Made by a program: the position numbers and the translations under genes | Part shown: one piece after another, positions 20,813-31,811 of the stretch | Layout: every line of letters starts with the position of its first letter | Position numbering within the stretch: the stretch's first letter is position 1 | NCBI RefSeq assembly: GCF_947179165.1 | Contig: NC_077240.1 | Span: 48,730,501-48,794,500, forward strand | Direction: 5' to 3' | Origin: Solanum dulcamara | Lineage: Eukaryota; Streptophyta; Magnoliopsida; Solanales; Solanaceae | Length of the DNA stretch: 64,000 nucleotides | Notes under the pieces: generated by a model | What the model was told of the DNA's origin: nothing | What the model saw: only the letters and a program-made list of their open reading frames with translations | Database searches by the model: none

Positions 20813-22700
20813 ATCCCTTATGGGGTCTCGTTTGAAGTTTAAGCGTTTCCACTTACATACGATAGCATTAGTTGATTTTCTCTTACGCTTGTACTTCTTT
20901 TGTCCACTTCCCCCCTTTTAGGGTGTACCTATGTCATTCTCCGTATATCTTCAGCTATTTACACACGAATGATTCTATTCCAACATATTTAACGGGTTGC
21001 ACCATATCTACATCTTCTGTTAAATCATCCTCACGTTAGGTTGCCTTTCTAGGAAACCCTAGCACAATCGTAGGGTGCTGTAATATTTGGAATATCTCGA
21101 ATCGAATCTCATCTAATGATTGATACTCGAGTAGTATCCGTAATGTAGTAGTGCACTCAAAGCCACATTCCATTCATCCCAATCAGTAATTAGTGAGGGC
21201 TCATAATTGGTGCACATTCCCCACTCGAGTGTACTTATACTTTAATGACTCATGTTTCAAGCTTCGTCATTATACTAACTTTATTCCAGTGGATACCACT
21301 AATCATTAGAGTGGAGTCACGTGTACACGATACTTCTTTACGCCTCCTGAGCTTGCACCTTTGTCGTCTGCCTAAGGCTCATTTCTAATCTTGCTTAAAA
21401 CCACATCAACTTCGTGGTAGTAGTGGCCTTGTCTTAATACTTTTTCATCGTACTATACCTCCAGTTCGTAACTGTCTATGTCTCTTTTTGTTCGATACTT
21501 ATACTTAATTAATCGCATCTATATTGAGTGCCTCTATTAGAACTTCTGTATTATTCCTTCAACTCATTTCCATTTTTGGTTGGGCGTAAGGAATTCCATA
21601 TTACCCTTTATTTCCTTGCACTAGCCATCCTTTTCGTCATCATATAACCTTTATTCGAAACTTTCCTTATGGAACTTGATAAATCTTCCTTATTTGTTCC
21701 ATAGCTTGCTTTTCCGTTCCACACCTATCTTTACATTCCATTTACATGGACCACATCATACCTTCTAGTTAATTCCTTACTAAAATTTGCTTATTCTAAT
21801 AATGGTTTTTGTTATGTTCACCTGGTACCTTGTTCGCATTCATACCCATAGTATAATACCGCTTGACTTTCTTCACGATTCTTACTATGGGTTACTTACC
21901 CTTCTTAGCTAGTCTTGTCCTTAATGTCTCACAAGCTATCTTATTAACACTTCATATCCGTCACAATTCTTTTCCCTTTGTACTCTTGTCTTACTCTTGT
22001 CTTAACCATACTGTTACTTCCTTCAACTATCACTTGTCATAGTTTATCCCTATGTATCAATTTAGGCAATACCTTACTATCTCATTTTATCTCGATCTAT
22101 CAGTCCTCTCTAAGTCATTTTCTTTGGCTTATAAATCCTTTCTAACTTATTCTACTATTCCAGTATCGTCCTCCTAGTTTCTATTGCCATTAAATCAGCA
22201 ATTAACTTATTTCTCGAGGTCAGCCATACTTGTTTAGTCAAATCTCATCATTGTTGCGAGGACAACCTTTCAAGACATACTATATCCCTGTATCTCATTC
22301 TCCTCTTATTTCTAGGAAAATTTGGGCAGAGTTTCCTCTGTATTTCTTACTATCTCAACACCTGCACGCAGAAAATACCAACAATGCCTCACAGGGCACA
22401 CATATATACATTCATATTGTATAACATCTCAGCCACACAGGGCACACATATATAGTCATATCATCTCATATCGCAGCCGCACAGGGCGCCCATAATTAAC
22501 AGTATGGAAATGAACTTACCTGTTATGTCCACTCGAGCTGCACCTGTTATACTTTTCTGTTTACCTTTCCTTTCACTTTTCAATTGTATCTGTCAATCGC
22601 ATTTCAATACCTTACCTGACATAGGGCTTTCGTGCCTTTGCTTACTTGTGTGCTTCGTAACATCCAATATTGTCAGTTACTTTCTTCTATCGGTATTGTC
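20813..22700. other. Unassigned interior of element A, shared with B
   Basis: About 1.9 kb, T/C-rich on the plus strand, without a credible frame and without gag or pol motifs. It is collinear with 57659-59520 in B apart from a few indels (for example extra sequence around 21660-21780 in A). The part at 22700-22880 resembles the leader of H (GTGGTGCACAACACACC...AAACAAGACTCTACTAGACACGG-type wording, similar at 43561-43600). Confidence 0.55.
22390..22495 (-). repeat. Short tandem repeat in the leader of element A
   Basis: About 2.4 copies of a 44-46-bp unit beginning CACAGGGCACACATATATA. The corresponding repeat in B is at 59187-59290. Confidence 0.8.
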
Positions 22701-22891
22701 TTCCTACTAAAATCGCAGGTTAGTATGAGGAATTTCATTTCCTATAGCTCGGCTCTATCGTACGATCTTAGATATGAAAGAAACTAACATCATAAATATC
22801 CTGTAGCCTCCTGTCTATAGATGTGGTGCACAACACACCGATAAACAAGACTCTACTAGACACGGTCTGTAGACATTCCAAGGATGAACTG

Positions 22892-22906
22892 CTCTGATAC
22901 CACTTC
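22892..22906 (-). other. Primer binding site of element A (initiator tRNA-Met)
   Basis: CTCTGATACCA (22892-22902) is the complement of TGGTATCAGAG and equals the 3' end of plant initiator tRNA-Met. Four bases (CTTC) separate it from the LTR. Confidence 0.9.
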
Positions 22907-25900
22907 TGTCACGACCCAACCCCGTAGGCCGCAACTGGGTTCCGACCTGGACCCTCTCATGTGTATTTATCAACTACACTTAAGTTGAACCGTGTGTGAT
23001 GTGATACTATATACAAAAACCCTAATAGTTTAAAACTTTTTCATGTACATGTAGCCTCTTTCATTTGTATCATATCATGAAAGGGCACGCGAGCCGACAA
23101 GGCTGCTATAACAAAAACATTCCCAATATATCGAATAGGCAACATCGAAACTAACTCACAAACAACCCACATATACATATGTCTACAGACCTCTAAGAAT
23201 AGTAACAACAACATATGGTGGGACAAGACCACCGCCGTACCGCTGAATGTACAAATATATACATTAAGTGACCAGCATCAAAATTTAGGCTCCAGAACAG
23301 TGAAGCACTTCCGACACAGCTGAGAGGAACTCCTACGCTGATGGATCTCCAGAATAAACATCTGTACCTGCAGGCATGAAACGCAGCCCCCTCCCTCCCC
23401 CCCCCCCCCCCCGAGAAAAGGGGGGTCAGTACGATATATATACTGAGTATGTAAAGCATAACACATCGTAACTGAGATCATAACTGAAATAGGGATGCAG
23501 GGGATAAGTATAACAACTAACAATTTACTGTACCTGCACCTTAGGACACGTGATCCTATACACTATCATATACTGTGCCCGGCCCTCTAGTGAACTCAGT
23601 GTCATTATCATTACTTCATAATCACAAATCATCGTGTCATAATGCATTTCATTTCATCATATCATCGTATACAGTATCATACCATTGTATACGGTATCAT
23701 CTTATCATGTATATCATCGTATTATACCCGGTTCACTACGGGGCTCAGGGTCACAATGTATTGCTTTAATCTCATATACATGCCTACATAAAGTATCCGG
23801 CCCTTTAGTGAGGGACTCGGTAAATGGAGTGGTGTACGTCTATAGCGTACCATCATAATATACATATGTACCCGGCCCTCTAAGGAGGGACTCGGTGTTC
23901 TTTCCTTATTTCACCATATATACTATCATATTACTGCCGGCCCGGGACTCGGTGAAAAATCGTATCGTCATAACATATAACATATATCACACCTCACGTA
24001 TGGCATCGTCTCCTTGTGTGTGGAACTATACACATCCGGCCTGGGACGTGGTGAAAGAAGCAGTAACACTGTGCACGATAAAATATCCTGGCCCATCATG
24101 AGACTCGAGGAAGTATGGGTTATAGTATGCACGAGTAGAGTAGTGAGAAACCATATGCAACTAAGTCATTATCTAAGACTCGATGAAACAATCAAGTGAA
24201 CCGTCACCTGAAGACTGGGGGAGTAATTATCCGAGGTATCCCTTTAGATGTCATTAGGGCTTATATCAGTTGGGGCTTTAGGGATCACAAACATGCATCA
24301 AAATAATGCCACATAATTCATGCAATCAGAAATATAGTCTATGCAATCAGAAACACAATTTATCTAGTCAAAGACTCAACTCATGCAATCAACGGCATTT
24401 ATCATTTCAGAGCCTCTAAAAAGAGGAGCTGGTACCTCTACTTTCTATTCATTATATAGCAGGCTCGAGAATAGTAGTTTGACTACTTTCAGACTCTTAA
24501 TGTTCAGGAGTGACTACAAGTCACGAGTTAATATCAGAGCTTATAAATGGAATTACCTCTAAACCTATATCATATACCGTTTCACTTAAAGTTAAGCCAT
24601 TCCAAAGGAAAGAAGAAATAGGCTTTACATGTACTAGTTTTCATCACATAGAAGACAAAAAGGCAATGACTCATCTATTGCAGAAGTTCTAATACCAAGA
24701 AGTAAACAAGAGTCTCGACTCATACTCAGGGCTTTACGAATGGATTGAATCCCAAATATCGTATACATATCATTCATAACTTATATCTAAGACATGCCAA
24801 AAGAAAAGAAGAATAGTTCTACATATCTATTCCAAAAACACGCCAAAGGAAAGCTTCGCATACCTTCTATGGACTTCTCTTAATCACGTCCACATCGTTG
24901 TCCTCGAAACCTATTTAACATGGAAGTAATGTAAGTATTAACAACCTTGGACTTTTCAGCAACTTAGACTACCCACGAGTATTCATAACATTCATCCCTT
25001 CGCTCGCCTTCTCGGCTAGTTCCTTAACTAGTTAGGATGTTAACGAAAATCGGGCAGCACCTCCCCTATAATGTGCCCTATACGAATTCCCAACCATTTC
25101 CTTAGCACCTGCAGCCAATCAAAAATGCAACCACCAACCCATACATATACATATTATGACCAAAATTACACAATATAAACCCCCGACAATTAACTCGGAA
25201 CTAAGATACCAAAACTAGAGTCTTTAATCTTTCTTTCGCGAATTCTTTAATTGCAAAGCGGAGGGTCATGTGGCTGCAACCAGAAGCTCCCACACCTCAT
25301 TTAGATAACTTTTAGACCCTGCAACACGCCACAACACAACCAGCAGCAGCCCCTACGCGTACAACACCTTATTTCGACAACAACTTAACTATAGCGATTC
25401 CAAATTCGTTTATTCCGAACGCTGAACTTTTCAAACCTTTTCCCCAACTTCCAGCAGCTCATAAGTTGTGTAATACACCCTAATGTAACCTCATAAACTT
25501 CAAATTAGAGGGGAAGAACTTACCTTTCCCGAAATTGACTAAAACTTGCCGAAATCGCGCCTCGGAATTTTATTTACGTGCTGAATCGTTGTGGCAGCTT
25601 GCTGTCTGATTTTTGCTGCAAAAAATCCTAATTTTATACTACTAATACTTCCATATCATTGTATTATACGCTAATTAATTAATTTACGGAACGAAAACGG
25701 GACTTACCTATTTTTCTCCCAAAGCCGTCGCAATTTTCTCTCCTTAGCTTTAGGGTATTTTTGTTCACGTTGCTGCTGGAAATTTTGATAAACAAGCTGA
25801 AGTTTGAGATACATATCACTTATATGGGTGGTCCCAAGGTGTGACACGTGTCATCCCCTAAGGATGACACATGTCAAGCCATGATTGGCCATCGTGTCAT

Positions 25901-26374
25901 GCTGCCAATTAGGGGCTGCCACGTGGCAGCGGGGTCCACCTCCCCCAAGCAGCTGCATCACCTACTTGACCCTAAGTAGGTGCATCACCTGCTTGCTTGA
26001 GGTGCTGCCATGTGTCGCTCCTCCATTGGCTTCCACGCGTCATCTTTTTCCCTTCCTCGCGGGTTCGTAATCTCGTCTTAGTTTAAGAGCTCATGTAATC
26101 CGAACTACGTAAGCTTGGTATATCCTTAAGCAACTTAAGTGTATAAGACTCTTAACTTAGTGTCTTACGTAGGTAAATCGAGTCCTACGACTCATTTCTT
26201 AGCCTCCAACTCTTTCCGGATTCTTATGACTCTATCTCCAACCTCCCTTCTCGCGAGGTATCACAATCTTCTTTCCTTGGAGTTGTTTGATAGTGTCGTA
26301 GCTTATCCGGCTCACATGATAGTGTCTAAGGAACTCAAGAAGACGTTCCGAGCTCAAGAGTGCGGGGTGTAACA
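22907..26374 (-). repeat. 5' LTR of element A (3468 bp)
   Basis: Copy of 15780-19233 with the same ends. The main length difference is an expanded C tract at 23387-23412. The hairpin-palindrome module is at about 23400-23450, the small-hairpin array at about 23577-24110, TATA at 25819-25826 and the G-box cluster at 25840-26015. This copy would drive transcription of A. Confidence 0.95.
23387..23412 (-). repeat. C tract with G-quadruplex potential (element A 5' LTR)
   Basis: The plus strand reads five C, T, three C, T, then about sixteen C. The element-sense strand therefore has four or more G runs separated by single A or by G. It is followed by GAGAAAA and a G run, so hairpin formation competes with a quadruplex. 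Confidence 0.6.
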
Positions 26375-26379
26375 TATGT
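26375..26379. repeat. Right target-site duplication of element A (TATGT)
   Basis: Identical to 15775-15779. F coding sense resumes directly across it. Confidence 0.93.
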
Positions 26380-27401
26380 GTTCCGAGATTTGGGTGTCTG
26401 ATTCTGTTGATCCTTATCAAGGAGTATGATTCCAGATATTCTATACATCCAAGCACTGCTAAGATGTATCGTGACTTGAGATAACATTACTGGTGGAGCA
26501 GCATGAGGAGAGATATTATGGATTATGTATCGCGTATCTTGAGTTTTCAGCAAATTAAGGCCGAGCATTTGAGGCCTGTGGCGAGCTTCAGAGATTACCT
26601 ATTCCCGAGTGGAAGTGAGACCGGATCTCCATGGATTTTATTATGGGGTTGCCTCACACTTCCCATGGTCTTTATAGTATTTAGGTCATCATGGATCGAT
26701 TGACCAAGTTAAGACACTTCCTTCCCATTCATACTTCCTATAGTGCTAAGACGTTAGCCCATACCTACATTCGAGAGGTGGTTCGCCTTCATGCTGTGCC
26801 TATTTTTATCATCTTAGACTAGGGGCCATAGTTCAGATCTAGCTTTTGGAAAACTTTTCAGGAGAAGTTGGGTACCCGTGTTGACCTTAGCATAACTTTC
26901 TACCCACAAATTGATGGTCAGTCAGAAAGCATTATACAGGTTCTCGAGGATATGTGCGGGCTTATGTTATAGATTTTGGGGGTCAGTAGAATCAGTTTTT
27001 GCCTTTGGAGGAGTTTGCGTAGAACAAAAGCTACCACTCCAGTATTCAGATGGACCTGTTTGAGGCCTTATATTGTAGGCGTTGTCGCTCTTTAGTTGGG
27101 TGGTTTGAGTCTATGGAACCTAGGGTGTGTGGTATAGACTTGATGTAGGAGGCCTTATATCTTGTGAGGGTAATTCAAGATTAGCTTAGGACAGCTCAGA
27201 GTAGATACCGGAGGTATGCAGATCATAGGTGTCGACCATTGAGATTTCCTATTGGAGACAAAGTATTTTTCCTGTATCGCCTATAAAGGGTGTGATGAGA
27301 TTTGGGAGGTGGGGAAAGCGTAGCCCCAGGCATATTGGTCCTTTATATATATTAAGGTTAGTTGGTTAAGGTCCGTTAGAGGCATCGTCTAGTCGAGGAG
27401 G
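26375..27401 (+). pseudogene. pol: Integrase of element F, continued after element A
   Basis: Sense resumes with the residues that precede the zinc-binding domain, then YSIHPSTAKMYRDL, HYWWSSMRRDIMDYVS, and a cysteine pair lost (RILSFQQIKAEH). The core has MDRLTKLRHFL near 26690, REVVRLHAVP near 26775, and IDGQSESIIQVLED (catalytic Glu) near 26920. The GPY/F-type module (VMRFGRWGKRSPRHIGPLYIL) lies near 27295-27355. Stops and frameshifts are frequent, and the second catalytic Asp is next to a stop. The chromodomain-like end is missing: K starts at 27402. Confidence 0.88.
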
Positions 27402-27623
27402 TATAACATCCCTCAAAACAAATGCCCACAAAATACCTTAAGAATGCCTTGGTAATAGGCCACTCATTTAAGACATTATCCTTAATCTTTTTAGAAAATC
27501 CGAGTTTGGAATATCGATCAGGGGGTCAAAACCTGCAGGAAAATGGTCTCGGTGGATCTTTAGGACCCATAGATCGAAAGAAAGATTTTCTAAAAATCCA
27601 CAAAATAGTGTGCTTCGTGACAA

Positions 27624-27693
27624 GACTGCGTCGCGGTCCTAGGAAACGTTTTTGGCCGAGTTGGTAATGACAGGTCCGTGTCGCGGACCTGGG
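27624..27693 (+). promoter_or_regulatory. Paired GC-rich palindromes upstream of the K TATA box
   Basis: GACTGCGTCGCGGTCCTAGG (27624-27643) and AGGTCCGTGTCGCGGACCT (27672-27690) are imperfect palindromes about 48 bp apart in otherwise A/T-rich U3. The 3' LTR has both as well (32031-32053 and 32081-32102). Confidence 0.5.
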
Positions 27694-27790
27694 AAGGTTT
27701 TCTGGCCAAATTTATTTTTTTTAAGGGCGTTTTAGACTTTTTCCAAATTATTAGTTAATAAACCTAGACGTTTTTAGGACCTAATTCAAC

Positions 27791-27800
27791 TCTATAAATT
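27791..27800 (+). promoter_or_regulatory. TATA box of K LTR
   Basis: TCTATAAATT about 390 bp into the LTR. The 3' LTR copy is at 32203-32213. Confidence 0.5.
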
Positions 27801-29474
27801 AAACTAAACTTCTAATTCTATTCATTCTTCTACAATTCATCTATTAAATATTTCTCTCTCTAGAAAAAGGCTCTCAAGGGTTTCCATTGAAGAAATCAAG
27901 CAAATTCACTCAATTTCTCCATCAAAATTCTCAAGTTCTTCCAAATTAATTGGTGTTCTCACTCAAGATATGTGGGTATTGATTCATGGATCCTTTCATC
28001 CATGAAGCCCAATCAGTTTCTCAAGGTTTTCTATCAAATTAAAGTAAGGTGTTTTATGAGTTTTGTGATCTCTATTCCAATTGCATGAATTTTGATTTAA
28101 AATATGATAATGAGTCTATTTTGATGTAAATTGATGGTTATTGAATTAAATTAAAGATTTTTTTCATAAATTCTCCTATTTTGATTTCTAGGGTTCATGA
28201 TGTAAAATATGGGTATTTTTAATTATACTTTCTAATGATATTATCTATATGAATTATGTATGGACTAAAAGAAAGTTTATGATCATGCATGTTTTCAAAT
28301 CAATTACATAATTTTTCAAGTCAATTGATCATGCATTCATGTCATACCCTAATTTCAAGTACAAGCTATGGTTATGAATTTTCAAAGTATGAATTATGAC
28401 TATGTATTTCCAATATGATCATGAATTATAAGTATGTTTCAAATTATGGTTTTTCATGCAAGTTATGAAGTAACGCGACCTAAGGCCTAACATTATGAAT
28501 TATGCAAATATGATTGTAATGATGAAAGGGCAATTCTCACATTACAAGTATGTTATGCAAATGAGCTACTCTATGATTTTAAACCTATGATCATGACAAT
28601 GATATATGAAATTTTGATCTTATGTTATGTATATATTCCGTGGGATTTGACTTAGCACTGAATGTGGACTTGAGGTGAGGTCTCAAAGCAAGGGGTCCTT
28701 ATATAAAGTCTCTTGTCTCATAACTACGTGCCACCGTAGGATTACCTTTATGGCCTAGCTAGTGGATCCATAAATAGCACATATTCATGATTAGGAGTCT
28801 ATCTTGGCAAAGTAGCCTCTTCCTTCTCGATGTGGGTATCATCGGATACCATGTTATAGCTCGCATGGTCTTAATTTCGGTTATGGTTCCTATCCCACAT
28901 ATGTATGAACTGTCAAGTATGTTATAAATATGATTTTCTCATGACTTTACGTATTCCAACTTATCATGTTTTACTTGACCTTTGTATTCCATGATTTATG
29001 TTGCATGTCATGCCCTCATACTTAGTATATTCCAACGTACTAATGCATACTTTGTGCCTACATTATCTCATAATATAGGGGTTGAGGTTGAAGATCCTAA
29101 TCGTCCACGTAACTAGTAGGCGTTCCTATCCGAAGGTGTTGTGGTGAGTCCTCATTGACCGGGGACTAGTTTCAAGTTAGTTACTATTCTCTTTTCAAAA
29201 GACGTTTACTTATGTTGTATATTGAGGGTGAGCTAGGGACATGTCTTAGCCTCCGTCCATACTCATGTTTAGAGGCATCTAGATGGACATATGTATGAAT
29301 GTATGTTGTCATAAGACATTTTCAAATTTCTATTCATGGTTTAAACTCTCTTATGAGGTTTTTGTTGTTATATTTCACCATATGTATGCTTACGATATGT
29401 ACAAAAGGCTTGGTTGGAGCCCTTTGGGGTTTCGATCTTCGTGTTACAACTAGGCCCTAGGTTGGGTCGTAACA

Positions 29475-29492
29475 AACTTGGTATTAGAGAAC
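29475..29492 (+). other. Primer binding site of element K (initiator tRNA-Met)
   Basis: TTGGTATTAGAG at 29478-29489, three bases after the LTR end; one mismatch to the tRNA complement. Confidence 0.85.
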
Positions 29493-29691
29493 AAGGTTCT
29501 CTAAATGTCCTAGGGTGTCCAACATGCTGCGTCAAGTAGTGTCTTATTCATGGGTGTGAAGTGCGCCATACTTATGAGTAGGAGGCTATGAGGCATTTTA
29601 AAATTCTCACCTCTTTCATGATCCATGTCATGCTATAGAGTTTACTGTAAGACTTCTTTTCCCTAATAGTCTTTTTTTGCGATTTTCAGAA

Positions 29692-30860
29692 AGATGGCTA
29701 TTCATGGTTTAAACTCTCTTATGAGGTTTTTGATGTTATATTTCACCATATATATGCTTATGATATGTACAAAAGGCTTGGTTGGAGCCCTTTGGGGTTT
29801 AGATCTTTGTGCTCCAAGAAGACCATCGTCGCCAAGGGGAGACAATGTTAATGAATCCCAAGCTCCCCCGGCTCCTCAAGACAATGGTCCTTTATCAGAC
29901 CAAGTGGCTAACGCGGAGTTTTAAACCGCCATTACTATGCTATCCCAAGTAGTGACCAACCAAGGGGTTGCGACTCCTCCTAATGTTCCTACTCCAACCT
30001 CAAGAGTAAGGGACTTTGCATGAATGAATCCTTCAGAGTTTCATGGCTCAAAAATCAGTGAAGATCCTCAAGAGTTCATTGATGAGTTCTATAAGATAGT
30101 GAGCATTATGGGAGTGACTTCAGAAGAAAAAACGGAGTTGGCAGCCTACCAACTCAAGGGTGTCGCTCAAGTGGGGTACAACCAATGGAAGGCTTATAGA
30201 GCGAATGAGGGTATTATAGATTGGAAGAGTTTGAAGGGTGCATTTCTTGACCGTTTCTTTCCCTTAGAGTTGAGGGAGGCAAAGGTGATGGAATTTATCA
30301 ACTTGAAGCAAGGGAGTATGAGTATGAGGGAGTATGCCCTCAACTTCATGAAGTTGTCCAGGTATGCTCTGACTTTAGTGTCCGACCCTTGAGCCCGAAT
30401 GAGTAAGTTTATATCAGGGGTTTCAAATTTGGTTGTTCAAGAATGTAAGAAGGCCATGTTAATAAAGGAAATTTATATCTCTAGACTAATGACTCATGCC
30501 GAGCAAATTAAAGAGGAAAAGCTTAAGGAGGTTCCTAGGATGACCAAGAAGGCCCGAATTGAAAATGGATCATCTTTTGATAATACTTCAGTGTCTAAGT
30601 ATCACAAGGATAGGGTGCCTAACCCTAGATATCAAGGTGACAATTATAGTGGTCAAGCTTTTCTCACATGTTAAAAGTGTGGACGGTACCATCTGGGAGA
30701 TTGTCTAGACGGTTTGGGTGTATGTTTTGGTTGTGGTGTGAAGGACCACAAGTTGAGGCATTGTTTAAGGGTTGCTAAGAATGAGAAGGATAGTCATTGG
30801 CCATCTAAGCCCTACCTCTCTGTGGGTCCCCAAACTTAGCGTGGTGCTTCATCCGGTAAG
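29692..30860 (+). pseudogene. gag: gag of element K, with LTR-derived N terminus
   Basis: The 29694-29924 frame starts at the usual gag start but reads a hydrophobic LTR-derived stretch before joining the normal P-rich gag (PRRPSSPRGDN). The capsid-like region at 30024-30392 has EFHGSKISEDPQEFIDEFYK, YQLKGVAQVGYNQWK, FPLELREAKVMEFINLKQG and MREYALNFMKLSRYA, then a stop. 30399-30674 continues in frame with MSKFISGVSNLVVQECK and another stop at the first knuckle (KCGRYHLGDC). An intact CCHC knuckle CFGCGVKDHKLRHC lies near 30724-30765. At least three stops block translation. Confidence 0.85.
29698..29811 (+). repeat. 114-bp copy of the LTR 3' region inside K gag start
   Basis: This stretch matches 29330-29443 of the K LTR with about six differences and no gaps (CTATTCATGGTTTAAACTCT to GATCTTTGTG). 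It sits immediately after the ATG context AAGATGG. Confidence 0.88.
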
Positions 30861-30879
30861 TATGGATTCCTTTTTTCAA

Positions 30880-31004
30880 ATGGTAACTATTGGTATGGAT
30901 TGGTATGTTATGCTTTTATAGATTGTAGAACTCAGTGAGTCAAGTTTCAATTTCCAAATGAGTCTATTCTATAATGGAAGGGTCATGATTCAGTAATTAA
31001 GGGT
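30880..31004 (+). pseudogene. pol: Protease end remnant of element K
   Basis: Short strings corresponding to GMDWL, to [17 protein letters not shown] and to EWKG of H occur through frame breaks and stops. The active-site part is deleted, and the protease-RT linker stops at about 31004. Confidence 0.65.
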
Positions 31005-31300
31005 AGACACAAAAGTTATTAAGTGATGTTGACTTCAAGAAAGCCATAAAGTGGTTAAAATGGTTGGCTTGAATGTATGGTTGTAGATATGTGAATGGTT
31101 GTAGTAGTCTATTGATGACTTCTTATTAAAGTTTTCAAGTGAGTGTATTAGAGTTGTTATAGAACTAGGCTTGAATGTAGTGTTGATGGCATATGAGTGA
31201 ATGTACGATGCATTGTGTGTTTCTTTATTAAGTTTTGAGGTTTGATGAATACGGGTCGTAAGGAGTAGTACTCTATTTTCCTATAGAGGTGTAGTAGCCT
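31005..31300 (+). repeat. Non-coding internal segment of K shared with element L
   Basis: Aligns by eye along its length with the reverse of 5800-6085. It occupies the place where RT, RNase H and the integrase core are expected. No frame or known motif is visible. Confidence 0.7.
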
Positions 31301-31560
31301 AAGATATATGTGTCAATGTTGAGGAAGTTTGTAGGTGATCCAAATTCTATTGTGACAATAGAGAATGTGAGTATTGAAGAGAGTTTGACTTATGAGGGGA
31401 TCCCAATTGAGATTTTAGATCGGCAAGTGAAGAAGTTAAGAAACAAAGACGTATCTGTCAAAGTGTTATGGAGGAATCAACAAGTAGAGAGTTCTACGTG
31501 GGAAGCAGAAGACATGATGAAGTGATATCCCTATCTCTTTCCTTTCACTCAAGGCTAAAG
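31301..31560 (+). pseudogene. pol: Integrase tail and chromodomain-like end of element K
   Basis: The frame 31310-31525 has MSMLRKFVGDPNS, LTYEGIPIEILDRQVKKLRN, then [18 protein letters not shown], the C-terminal end of Tekay-type pol. It begins within the VSML linker, so no catalytic part is present. A stop at 31523 is followed by YPYLFPF in the same sense. Confidence 0.85.
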
Positions 31561-31794
31561 GTACTAAGTTGCTCATGATCAAATCAATTAAACTTCTATG
31601 CTTCAGTTCCATAGGTCATTCATATGCATGCATGATTCATGAAAATGATTTCTCTCAAGGACTATGTCTTATTTTAAGTGTGAAGTTTATAGGTTCTATG
31701 CATTTTTCAAAGTGTCCTCATGATCATGTCGGGTTTCTAAATCCTTTTTCCATGTCTTTCCAGTATTAGTTGAATCTCATTCGAGGACGAATAT
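31561..31794 (+). other. 3' untranslated interior of element K
   Basis: A/T-rich sequence between the end of pol and the polypurine tract, ending in CGAGGACGAAT, a wording found at the same place in related elements. No gene. Confidence 0.6.
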
Positions 31795-31811
31795 TCCCAA
31801 GGGGGAGATAT
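31795..31811 (+). other. Polypurine tract of element K
   Basis: AAGGGGGAGATAT directly precedes the 3' LTR start TGTAACATCC at 31812. Confidence 0.8.

Larger units (their letters stand above)
15780..26374 (-). mobile_element. Element A: large non-autonomous gypsy LTR retrotransposon
   Basis: It has two LTRs of 3454 bp (15780-19233) and 3468 bp (22907-26374) around an interior of only 3673 bp, with a perfect 5-bp target duplication. The primer site is at the right and the polypurine tract at the left, so transcription runs on the minus strand. No gag, protease or RT is recognisable; only the decayed end of pol remains. The interior also holds a 5S rRNA-like segment. It fits the large-retrotransposon-derivative (LARD) class. 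It inserted into the pol of F between RNase H and integrase. LTR differences look low (about 1-2% by eye). Confidence 0.93.
27402..29474 (+). repeat. 5' LTR of element K (2073 bp)
   Basis: Starts TATAACATCCCTC (the 3' copy has TGTAACATCCCTC) and ends GGGTCGTAACA. It holds two GC-rich near-palindromes, a TATA box, the palindromic ACTTAGTATAT..CGTACTAATG module at 29018-29045, and no gene. The centre is nearly identical to the 3' copy, while the first ~350 bp and the last ~450 bp are clearly more divergent. Confidence 0.92.
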
